A DNA stretch of 21,228 bases from Minisyncoccota bacterium. Its GTDB lineage: Bacteria > Patescibacteriota > Minisyncoccia > Moranbacterales > GCA-2747515. Position 1 is the first letter of the stretch; the number at the start of each line of letters is the position of its first letter. Below are positions 12,051-18,977 of this stretch, piece after piece. The notes under the pieces are model-generated. The model saw nothing but the letters and a program-made list of their open reading frames with translations. It did not search any database and was not told the origin of the DNA. Where the stretch lies: contig CALHMM010000025.1 in the NCBI GenBank assembly GCA_938034715.1, positions 1 to 21,228 on the forward strand, given 5' to 3'. The position numbers and the translations under genes are program-made.

Positions 12051-12923
12051 CTACTTATTATGCTGTAGCATGTGAGAGCTTAAAAATGTATACGCACCGA
12101 CAGCATCATCGGTACCTACGTCCGCTGCTGGATAGCGATTGACTTCAAGAATGTAGGGATCGCCTGTGTTCTTATCAATAATGATATCTGTGCGTGACCA
12201 AGAGAGATCTAGAATGTCACTTGCTTTGATTGCAAGCTCTTTCATTTCACTTGGGATTTCATCAGGCGTGATATATTTTTCTGTCGCACCATTGGCAAGA
12301 TTGTTTCTAAATTCACCATCCGCTCCATAGCTCCGCTCTCCAGAAACAACTTCACCATTAGCCACCATGATACCCCAATCGTACTCATTTGGAACAAAAG
12401 ATTGAAAGATAAAGCGCTTATTCTTAGAGAGAGTTGAAATTACACGCATAAGGCTTTCCTTATCCTCGACAAAATACGAATCTATACCACAAGATCCCCT
12501 GGTATCTTTTATGATCAACGGGAAAGAGCATGTCTCTATGATAGTATCAATCTCTTTTATGGCACGCGTGCGGTGCATATAGATAGTGTCAGCGACTGGT
12601 AGGGCAGCCAAGGCAAAAGCTACAATATCTGAAATCTTTGAGCCACAATACTCTACTTCTGTATGCGGTGTTTTGTGAGCATTTAAGTAAAGATTGAGTG
12701 CATGTGATAAATCTCTATTTGCCCAATCAGAGTTTAGCCAGACAAACGAAAAGTCCTTTATGTCTCGCTCCCCACACAGTATTTTTAGCTCTCCAGACTT
12801 GATGATAACAATCACTTTTGAGAAAGATCCCTTGACATCATCAATAGCAAAAGGGAATTGAGCTAGGATATGTCCTATACTTTTTATACTTGGGATGCTA
12901 AGAAATGAAAATTGTTTTTTCAT
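12051..12923 (-). CDS. Orphan ATP-grasp ligase, RimK-like
   Basis: 290 residues. The N-terminal 110 residues correspond to the pre-ATP-grasp part and the rest to the ATP-grasp fold: PLIIKDTRGSCGID (Lys139 and the small loop Gly143-Gly146) for the nucleotide, FIFQSFVPNEYDWGI with Glu180, a central GEFRNNLANGA resembling the RimK FRTNxxxGG region, and the metal-binding end RTDIIID (Asp246) and ILEVNRYPA (Glu260, Asn262). RimK-type enzymes join an amino acid, often glutamate, to a protein or small molecule through an acyl phosphate. The acceptor is unknown and no precursor peptide or partner gene is adjacent. Arg224 and Asn225 are in place, so it should be active. The gene is alone on the minus strand, convergent with the helicase; no terminator is obvious. 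Confidence 0.85.
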   Translation of the reverse strand: MKKQFSFLSIPSIKSIGHILAQFPFAIDDVKGSFSKVIVIIKSGELKILCGERDIKDFSFVWLNSDWANRDLSHALNLYLNAHKTPHTEVEYCGSKISDIVAFALAALPVADTIYMHRTRAIKEIDTIIETCSFPLIIKDTRGSCGIDSYFVEDKESLMRVISTLSKNKRFIFQSFVPNEYDWGIMVANGEVVSGERSYGADGEFRNNLANGATEKYITPDEIPSEMKELAIKASDILDLSWSRTDIIIDKNTGDPYILEVNRYPAADVGTDDAVGAYTFLSSHMLQHNK

Positions 12924-13070
12924 AAGTAGAGTTTAAGCGGTTTGGTTACCTGTATCTCGTTAAAAAGCCTTAGAATTCGTAAAATGCCTAGAAAGTCAAA
13001 TTCAAGATCTATTGTAAAAAATAATTATATAACAAAAATACATATTTGTAAAGGATTACGTTTACGTTTA

Positions 13071-13099
13071 TTGACAGTAATTTTATTCAGCTGTACACT
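13071..13099 (+). promoter_or_regulatory. Consensus promoter for the SulP transporter
   Basis: TTGACA (13071-13076), a 17-base spacer and TACACT (13094-13099). It predicts a start near 13106 and a leader of about 95 nt that contains the hairpin at 13140-13166. The remaining bases of the 12924-13199 gap are AT-rich with no convincing gene. Confidence 0.75.
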
Positions 13100-13139
13100 A
13101 ACAATTTTAGTAAAGATGAAAACTCCACGCTTATATATA

Positions 13140-13175
13140 AATACACCTCTCTAGATGAGGCGTATTTTCTTTTAA
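13140..13175 (+). promoter_or_regulatory. Terminator-like hairpin in the SulP leader
   Basis: Arms AATACACCTC and GAGGCGTATT pair with one A/C mismatch around a 7-base loop, followed by TTTCTTTT. The form is that of an intrinsic terminator, but it lies between the promoter and the transporter's ATG at 13200, so it is best read as an attenuator. No complementary anti-terminator segment is obvious by eye. An alternative is that it simply ends a short upstream transcript. Confidence 0.55.
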
Positions 13176-13199
13176 CTCTATAGTCCAAAGTCCAATCTT

Positions 13200-14759
13200 A
13201 TGCAACATATCCTCACCTACCTTTCGCCAGGCACGTACCGGGCAGACGTTCTCTCTGGTCTCACGGTGGCACTTGCACTTGTACCAGAGGCAATTGCCTT
13301 TGCTCTGGTGGCGCAAGTCGACCCAATAGTTGGCCTCTATGCTGCTTTTATGGTGAGTATCATTACAGCTGTGCTCTCTGGACGACCAGGAATGATATCT
13401 GGGGCTACAGGAGCACTTGCTGTTGTAATGGTGGCGCTCGTCGTAGATCATGGCGTGGAATATCTTTTTGCCACAGTTGTCTTGATGGGGATTATTCAGC
13501 TACTTGTAGCATTTTTTCGCCTGGGCAAGTTTTCTCGCATCATCCCACATCCAGTGATGCTGGGATTTGTTAATGGCCTAGCGATTGTTATACTTTTAGC
13601 TCAGATTCCACAGTTCCAATCCTTTACACCAGAGGGTCACTTTGGTTGGATGCACGGCACATGGCTCGCTACACCTGCACTTTTGTCCATGATCTCTCTC
13701 GTTGTTGCAACAATGGCAGTGATTTATTTTTTTCCAAAGATCACAAAGACAGTACCGTCATCACTTGTAGCAATTGGAGGTGTCTCGCTAGCAGTGATCG
13801 CCTTCGGAATTGATACGCCAACTGTCAAAGACCTCCTTGCAAGTGGGTCTATGGCAGCAGGATTGCCTACCTTTAGCTTTCCATTGGTACCTTTCACTTT
13901 TGAGACGCTAGCAATTATCTTTCCCTATGCAATCATTTTAGCTTTCATCGGACTTGTAGAGTCATTGATGACGCTTTCTCTAATTGATGAGATCACTGAC
14001 ACACGCGGAAAAAGTAACAAGGAGTGTTTCGCACAAGGCACAGCAAATGTCGTTACTGGATTTTTTGGTGGTATGGGTGGGTGTGCTATGGTAGGGCAAA
14101 GTATGATCAATATCAACTCGGGAGGTCGCGGGAGACTTTCGGGGATCATAGCAGGACTAGCTCTGCTTTCATTTATCCTTTTTGCAGCTCCGTTAATTGA
14201 AAGAATTCCCTTGGCTGCACTTATTGGTGTGATGTTTATGGTTGTAATCGGGACATTTGCGTGGTCTAGTCTCCGCTTACTCGGCAAAATCCCAAACGTG
14301 GACATGGTCGTACTTGCCACAGTTTCTATCGTGACGGTACTTACTGATCTAGCAATCGCAGTGATTGCAGGAATTGTCATTTCCTCCCTGGCCTTTGCAT
14401 GGAAAAAGGCAGGAAAGATCAATGCAAAAACATGGACTGATACCGACGGTGGAAAGCACTATGAGCTTAATGGATTCGTATTTTTTGCCTCAACAGATAA
14501 TTTCTCTGAAATATTTACACCAAAAAATGATCCAGAAGAGGTCTATATTGATTTTCAGAACGCACGAATCATCGATCACTCAGGGATTGAGGCGGTAAAC
14601 TCACTAACAGAAAAATATCTGCGCGCCGGAAAGAAGCTCCATCTATATCACCTTAGTGCTGATTGCAGGCAATTATTAAAAAACGCAGACAAAATCGTAG
14701 AAGTAAACATCAAAGAAGATCCACACTACGAAGTAGCAGATGACCTGTTGGATTCTTAG
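13200..14759 (+). CDS. SulP-family anion transporter with STAS domain
   Basis: 519 residues with about eleven hydrophobic segments. The N-terminal SulP signature is clear: DVLSGLTVALALVPEAIAFA, VGLYAAFMVSIITAVLSGRP and the ISGATGALAVVM segment, followed by HPVMLGFVNGLAI. The C-terminal cytoplasmic STAS domain (about 440-510) carries VYIDFQNARIIDHSGIEAV, matching the anti-sigma-antagonist-like fold. SulP carriers move sulfate, bicarbonate, dicarboxylates or similar anions, usually by H+ or Na+ symport; sequence alone does not give the substrate, although the short GATGA-type motif is closer to bacterial bicarbonate/sulfate members than to plant SULTRs. The start ATG is the first in frame and gives the standard short N terminus. 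The next gene follows after 33 bases with no terminator between, so they are probably co-transcribed. Confidence 0.92.
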   Translation: MQHILTYLSPGTYRADVLSGLTVALALVPEAIAFALVAQVDPIVGLYAAFMVSIITAVLSGRPGMISGATGALAVVMVALVVDHGVEYLFATVVLMGIIQLLVAFFRLGKFSRIIPHPVMLGFVNGLAIVILLAQIPQFQSFTPEGHFGWMHGTWLATPALLSMISLVVATMAVIYFFPKITKTVPSSLVAIGGVSLAVIAFGIDTPTVKDLLASGSMAAGLPTFSFPLVPFTFETLAIIFPYAIILAFIGLVESLMTLSLIDEITDTRGKSNKECFAQGTANVVTGFFGGMGGCAMVGQSMININSGGRGRLSGIIAGLALLSFILFAAPLIERIPLAALIGVMFMVVIGTFAWSSLRLLGKIPNVDMVVLATVSIVTVLTDLAIAVIAGIVISSLAFAWKKAGKINAKTWTDTDGGKHYELNGFVFFASTDNFSEIFTPKNDPEEVYIDFQNARIIDHSGIEAVNSLTEKYLRAGKKLHLYHLSADCRQLLKNADKIVEVNIKEDPHYEVADDLLDS

Positions 14760-14792
14760 CACGCCAAATATACCACTAAGTCAATTTGTAAG

Positions 14793-16478
14793 ATGGGAAA
14801 AGATTACAAATCATCAAAGCAACTAATTGTCTCAACTGCAAGGAAGCCACAGAAAAAAATTTTTCTTGCAGCATTCTTGTTCACTGCGGGTATAGGACTG
14901 ATATTGCGAACCTTTGGCTACAGTGACCTTCTTATTTTTAAATCTGATCAAGCGCGAGATGCTTTTTTGATGCAGAGCGTCCTGACAGGGGAGCAATCAC
15001 TGCCTTTGCTCGGAGCTTCGATTGGTGGTGAAGATTTTTACCTTGGTCCTGCATCATATTATTTTCAATACATCAGTGCAAAGTTACTCAGTCCATTTTT
15101 CCATCCTACACCTGAGATTTTTGCGCTACCTGAGCTCATATTTGGACTGCTCAGTATACCATTAATGTATCTACTGGCGAGGAAATTCTTTCCTCCTGGG
15201 ATTAGTTTGTGGTTGATGGCCATGATTAGTTTTTCGCCGTTATTTGTGACCTTTTCTCGCTTTGCGTGGAATCCAAATAGCTTGCCTTTTTTTACAATTG
15301 TATTTCTGCTCTCATTCACGAGCGCTATTAGGAGCACACGCTGGACAAGGATATTTTTTTTGTTCGTGAGTTCGTTTTGTGTTGGTATTATTGCGCAGCT
15401 GCACTTCTTGGCACTTCTTGGTATAAGTCTGGGTATTATTTTTTACCTCATATTGTATCGCCCCTTAAAGTTTATAGAGGTGTTTTTATGTGTATTGATA
15501 TTTTTTTGTGCCAATACTCCGATGATCATACATGAAATCCGAACGCAAGGAAAAAACATGGAAGGAATGATTGGTATAACACAAACAAGTAATGTAAGAA
15601 GTGACGAGAAAAAACTCACTGAAAAAATATTTCGCTCCTTTCAGGAGAATGCAAGGGGAATGTGGCTCGTTTCAACAGGAAAGCAAAACACTGATATCGT
15701 TGGTACAAGTGGCGCAAGTATTAAGTGCGACAAAAAATGTCGCAGCGCACTACCGATAACGATAGCATCATGGATGCTCTTTGGGGTCATCGTCGGATCT
15801 TTTATGTTAGTATGGCGAAAACAGAAACAAGATCCCAAGAAGAAATACATAGGCCTCATAGGATTATGGACAATCGCCTTTGGTTTATGCACGATACTTT
15901 TAGCCTACGACCTCACATTGCGATACTTTCTAGCAATTGCGCCAAGTTTTTTAATCTTGCTTGGATATTGTCTGCAGGCATTCATCAACGGCAAAATTGC
16001 CGTTGTAAAATACCTAGGTATCGCAGCAGCTCTCGGTATGCTGTGTATTCAATTAGCTACTACGGTAGAATTTCTCTATGATCTAAGCATTGCTGACTAT
16101 AGCAATGCACAAACAAAACGAGATCTTCGATTTGGTACAGAGAGCAAGGTGACGCTGGGGCAATTACGAGCGATTGCCAAAGAGGCGGATCTATATTTTG
16201 ACAACGATGCACCCATCGTCATAACTGGAGAGGTCAAATACTCCAAGGCACTTTATTACGTCGTTGCGCACGAGCTAGAGCGTAAGGGATGCTTTTACAG
16301 AATTGATAGAGAATATAAATCACCGCACTACAACACTCTGAGAATTGAGTATACAGATAAACAGGTGGGGACATACAACGCCGACAAAAGCAATGCACAT
16401 GGCACTCTCTCAGTCTTTTACACAAAAGAAAATGCCGTTACAAGAACGCTGGACTTACCTGACGGTTGTTTACAATAA
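14793..16478 (+). CDS. GT39/PMT-type membrane glycosyltransferase
   Basis: 561 residues with about eleven to twelve membrane helices. After the first helix comes LLIFKSDQARDAFLM, where the acidic pair (DQARD) occupies the first extracytoplasmic loop, as in ArnT, PMT and related GT-C enzymes, and this is followed by GEDFYLGPASYYFQ. Helix-rich sequence continues to about residue 430 and the end is a soluble domain of about 130 residues. GT-C enzymes move a sugar from a polyprenyl-phosphate carrier to protein, lipid or polysaccharide outside the membrane; acceptor and sugar are unknown. It lies 33 bases after the SulP gene. The N terminus is Lys-rich (MGKDYKSSKQ), consistent with a cytoplasmic start. 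It may decorate surface proteins such as the Ser-rich ones in this window, but that is speculation. Confidence 0.82.
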   Translation: MGKDYKSSKQLIVSTARKPQKKIFLAAFLFTAGIGLILRTFGYSDLLIFKSDQARDAFLMQSVLTGEQSLPLLGASIGGEDFYLGPASYYFQYISAKLLSPFFHPTPEIFALPELIFGLLSIPLMYLLARKFFPPGISLWLMAMISFSPLFVTFSRFAWNPNSLPFFTIVFLLSFTSAIRSTRWTRIFFLFVSSFCVGIIAQLHFLALLGISLGIIFYLILYRPLKFIEVFLCVLIFFCANTPMIIHEIRTQGKNMEGMIGITQTSNVRSDEKKLTEKIFRSFQENARGMWLVSTGKQNTDIVGTSGASIKCDKKCRSALPITIASWMLFGVIVGSFMLVWRKQKQDPKKKYIGLIGLWTIAFGLCTILLAYDLTLRYFLAIAPSFLILLGYCLQAFINGKIAVVKYLGIAAALGMLCIQLATTVEFLYDLSIADYSNAQTKRDLRFGTESKVTLGQLRAIAKEADLYFDNDAPIVITGEVKYSKALYYVVAHELERKGCFYRIDREYKSPHYNTLRIEYTDKQVGTYNADKSNAHGTLSVFYTKENAVTRTLDLPDGCLQ

Positions 16479-16497
16479 TCGAGATAAAGAATGCTCA

Positions 16498-16506
16498 TGC
16501 TATAGT
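16498..16506 (+). promoter_or_regulatory. Extended -10 promoter for the zinc-finger-like gene
   Basis: TGCTATAGT, 25 bases before the ATG at 16532 and 19 bases after the stop of the glycosyltransferase gene. No -35 at a usable distance. Confidence 0.5.
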
Positions 16507-16531
16507 AAGAGTGTAATTTATAAAAGATTAT

Positions 16532-16732
16532 ATGAAAACATTAAAATGTGATTTGTGCGATGTGACCGCTGATGGCGAAACATTTGAGCAATGGATGATG
16601 GCACTACAGCCACATTACAAAGAGGCTCATGCTGAGGTGATGGAAAGCAAGAGAGGAACGCCTGAGGAAATGAAGGCAGCAATGGAAGAATGGATGAAAG
16701 AAAATAAGGAACGCTTCGACGCAGTCAGTTAA
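16532..16732 (+). CDS. Small C2H2-type zinc-finger-like protein, 66 aa
   Basis: The first half has CDLC (Cys6, Cys9) and HYKEAH (His28, His33), a C-x2-C-x18-H-x4-H arrangement that could bind one zinc ion. The second half is a charged helix (about 36-62, Glu/Lys/Met-rich). The size and layout suit a small nucleic-acid- or protein-binding factor. The gene is bounded by an extended -10 promoter and a perfect terminator, so it is a single-gene unit. I do not recognise a named family. Confidence 0.65.
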   Translation: MKTLKCDLCDVTADGETFEQWMMALQPHYKEAHAEVMESKRGTPEEMKAAMEEWMKENKERFDAVS

Positions 16733-16740
16733 GTCACGAC

Positions 16741-16766
16741 AAAATCCCGACAAATAGCGGGATTTT
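16741..16766 (+). terminator. Terminator of the zinc-finger-like gene
   Basis: AAAATCCCG (16741-16749) and CGGGATTTT (16758-16766) pair perfectly over 9 bp around an 8-base loop, 8 bases after the stop. Confidence 0.85.
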
Positions 16767-16813
16767 GCATTTTATAATGCATTACTTCGCCCTAGAGATC
16801 AAACACGTCAATC

Positions 16814-16822
16814 TGCTATAAT
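16814..16822 (+). promoter_or_regulatory. Extended -10 promoter for the metallopeptidase gene
   Basis: TGCTATAAT, the best match to the extended -10 consensus in the window, only 15 bases before the ATG at 16838. The expected start near 16829 leaves a leader of about 10 nt, so the mRNA would be almost leaderless. Confidence 0.65.
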
Positions 16823-16837
16823 CAGTATTGTAATGAA

Positions 16838-18139
16838 ATGAATTACTATGTAATGACACTGAAAAATTACCTTCTTGGATTTGTGCTAGTATGGTCTTGC
16901 TTGTTGTGGGTACTTCCAGCACAAGCAGCAGATCTTTATAGATTTTACAGCAGTGAACTCAATGGACACTTTTATACAGCCAGTATAGCTGAAAGAGATG
17001 CACTTGATCTCAATAGTCAGTGGAGGTACGAGGGAATTGCCTACAGAGTATCAACACCCCAAGCCACGCTGCCAGTCTATAGATTTTGGAGTCCACTATA
17101 TAAACATCATTTCTTCACCGCATCAGCTTTTGAAAAAAATGAGCTTATAGCAAACAATCCCAACTGGAATTTTGAGGGGGTAGCTTTTACCGTAGCAACC
17201 GATGGACTACCCGTCTACAGATTCTATTCTCCAGTTTTCAAAGGGCATTTCTACACGACGTCTGAACAGGAAAGGCAAAATCTGGAACAAAATGATTCAA
17301 ACTGGAATTTTGAGGGGATTGCTTGGTACGCGCAACAATCATCAACAAGTACAACACTACCCGCTCTCTCAGCTGTAAATGCTGGAATCCAACAGATGGC
17401 CAAAAAATTTAGTGAAGTAGATCCAAATCTCCACCCTGGCTCACAGTCAATAATCTATCAGGTGGATCAATTAACTGGGGATTTACCAGGGAATGCGAAG
17501 CAATCTGACAAAGATCTCTGGGAGGTCATCCAAAACCTTGCCCCGACAGACGCAGTGAAAAAAAGCATCACAGAGTTTGAGGTCTACTACAATCCAGGTA
17601 GTGGGTTCAGTGCCAGTGTTGCATCGGTGGGCGGTCAGCTCAAGCAGTGGCGATTCTCAATAAACTATGAAGCGCTACTCTCCTTTGAGCAAGTGCCGTA
17701 TCTAGTCGTGCATGAGCACGCACACCTACTGTCATATGAACAACCTCAGATCACGACTATTCTCAATGATCGCAATGTTGAGCAAAACTGTACAACGTAT
17801 TTCGACGATGGATTCTGCTTTAATGCAGGATCGTATATAAACACACACTTCCAAAGGTTCTGGAATGGGACAGATGCTTTCATTGGAAGAAATCGAACAG
17901 CAACAGAGGCGTTGGAATACTACACGGCACATCCAAGTGAGTTTGTTTCAATCTATGCTACAACAAACGTTGAGGAGGACTTTACCGAAACACTCGCGGC
18001 CTATGTATTTCAGGAAAATCCCAATAATCAGAGTAAAAGTAGTCAGAAAATGAGTTCGCTAGAAGGGTATGTGTCGCTTTCATCCTATAGACAGAAGGTG
18101 AGAGAGGTAGTTTCTAACTGGGCAGATGAAGTACAGTGA
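16838..18139 (+). CDS. Secreted DUF5648-repeat zinc metallopeptidase
   Basis: 433 residues. The signal peptide ends VLPAQA|AD (after residue 30); starting at the second ATG (codon 6) would also give a good one. Three DUF5648-type repeats follow (about 32-72, 75-115, 118-157), each opening YRF(Y/W)S and containing HF(Y/F)T(A/T)S and a W(R/N)(Y/F)EG(I/V)A end. After a linker comes a catalytic region with an HExxH site, VVHEHAHLLS (His292, Glu293, His296), and a downstream EEDFTETLAAYVF that can supply the third ligand (Glu380 or Glu384), the gluzincin arrangement. Two Cys (QNCTTYFDDGFCF) between them may form a disulfide. The repeats probably bind a surface glycan or protein and the C terminus cuts a protein outside the cell. 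Family assignment beyond gluzincin is open. Confidence 0.8.
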   Translation: MNYYVMTLKNYLLGFVLVWSCLLWVLPAQAADLYRFYSSELNGHFYTASIAERDALDLNSQWRYEGIAYRVSTPQATLPVYRFWSPLYKHHFFTASAFEKNELIANNPNWNFEGVAFTVATDGLPVYRFYSPVFKGHFYTTSEQERQNLEQNDSNWNFEGIAWYAQQSSTSTTLPALSAVNAGIQQMAKKFSEVDPNLHPGSQSIIYQVDQLTGDLPGNAKQSDKDLWEVIQNLAPTDAVKKSITEFEVYYNPGSGFSASVASVGGQLKQWRFSINYEALLSFEQVPYLVVHEHAHLLSYEQPQITTILNDRNVEQNCTTYFDDGFCFNAGSYINTHFQRFWNGTDAFIGRNRTATEALEYYTAHPSEFVSIYATTNVEEDFTETLAAYVFQENPNNQSKSSQKMSSLEGYVSLSSYRQKVREVVSNWADEVQ

Positions 18140-18173
18140 TCCAACAGAGTAAATAGCCCTCTCAAGGGACGCT

Positions 18174-18202
18174 TTGACAAGAATTTTGATATATAGTATG
18201 TT
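18174..18202 (+). promoter_or_regulatory. Promoter of the cold-shock gene
   Basis: TTGACA (18174-18179) and TATGTT (18197-18202) at a 17-base spacing. TATAGT at 18192 lies too close to the -35. It leaves a leader of about 70 nt before the ATG at 18281, in line with the structured leaders of cold-shock mRNAs. Confidence 0.55.
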
Positions 18203-18280
18203 AGTGATGTACAACAAGTGTAATAGTGGCCTCGTCGAACTTTTCTATTCTTTTGTATTTAAACAACAATCAAGTATCAC

Positions 18281-18481
18281 ATGCAACAAGGAACAATTGC
18301 TCGTTTGACTGATAAAGGATTTGGTTTTATCTCACGTGAAGGTGAGGACAAAGACTTATTCTTTCACGCAAACGAACTTCAGGGCGTAGAATACAATGAC
18401 CTCCAAGAAGGAGACACTCTTGAATTCGATGTCGCTGATAGTGACAAAGGACAAAATGCTGTAAACGTTTCACGTATCTAG
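18281..18481 (+). CDS. Cold-shock domain protein (CspA family)
   Basis: 66 residues, the standard length for a single cold-shock domain. RNP1 is KGFGFIS (12-18) and RNP2 is DLFFHA (24-29), both with their aromatic RNA-contact residues intact. It begins MQQGTIARLTDKGFGF, where the usual Trp of KWFN is absent and replaced by Leu-Thr-Asp. It should bind single-stranded RNA or DNA and prevent mRNA structure. It has its own promoter and a perfect terminator. There is no Shine-Dalgarno in the A-rich leader before the ATG. Confidence 0.93.
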   Translation: MQQGTIARLTDKGFGFISREGEDKDLFFHANELQGVEYNDLQEGDTLEFDVADSDKGQNAVNVSRI

Positions 18482-18490
18482 CACTCGTCT

Positions 18491-18522
18491 CAAAAAACCT
18501 CTGCCTAGGCAGAGGTTTTTTG
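18491..18522. terminator. Bidirectional terminator between the cold-shock and GIY-YIG genes
   Basis: A perfect palindrome: AAAAAACCTCTGCC and GGCAGAGGTTTTTT around TA. With A and T runs on both sides it can end the plus-strand cold-shock transcript (10 bases past its stop) and the minus-strand GIY-YIG transcript (5 bases past its stop). Confidence 0.92.
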
Positions 18523-18526
18523 TTTT

Positions 18527-18787
18527 CTAAGACTTATATTCCTTGATAAGATCCAATTTTTCTTTCCGACTAAGACGCTTGATTTCATATTCTCGCTTAC
18601 TCGCTGCCGATCGAGAATCACAGCCTTCTTGATAAACGACTCGCACGGGATTGCGAGTACTGGTATACTTCGCTCCACCAGAAATCTCACCGTTGTGCTC
18701 TGTGACACGTCGCTCAAGGTCTGTCGTGATACCTGTGTAGAGTGTGTTGTCAGCACACCTTAAGACATAAACCGTGTAATCGTGCAT
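18527..18787 (-). CDS. GIY-YIG domain protein, UPF0213/YhbQ-like
   Basis: 86 residues forming one GIY-YIG fold. The two Tyr motifs are VYVLRCADNTLYTGIT (VYV and YTG), followed by the catalytic-type Arg in DLERRVTEHN, GGAKYT and a late Glu in KREYEIKRLSRKEK. This is the layout of the short bacterial YhbQ/UPF0213 proteins, whose nuclease activity on DNA is known for some members. Its cellular role is unsettled. It converges with the cold-shock gene and shares the terminator. No Shine-Dalgarno and no clear promoter. Confidence 0.92.
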   Translation of the reverse strand: MHDYTVYVLRCADNTLYTGITTDLERRVTEHNGEISGGAKYTSTRNPVRVVYQEGCDSRSAASKREYEIKRLSRKEKLDLIKEYKS

Positions 18788-18921
18788 AATAGTAGTATTA
18801 GTCTAGTGATCGTAATGGTAGTTCTATGTAAAGCGACATACTTATTCAGTATACTAGGTAAATACGGTCTACAAAATGTACATGAGAGAATAGAAGGAAA
18901 GAAAGAAATGTGATGAGGGCT

Positions 18922-18950
18922 TTGATCTATTCTCGAAAATTCTGTAAAAT
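18922..18950 (+). promoter_or_regulatory. Promoter for the disulfide reductase gene
   Basis: TTGATC (18922-18927), 17 bases, TAAAAT (18945-18950), giving a leader of about 20 nt before the ATG at 18978. Confidence 0.6.
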
Positions 18951-18977
18951 CAGGTAACAATACAATCACAAAAATCT

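Noticed and set aside
12942..13154. 70-codon plus-strand ORF upstream of the SulP gene
   Set aside because: It contains the TTGACA/TACACT promoter and one arm of the leader hairpin, and its basic sequence resembles no protein.
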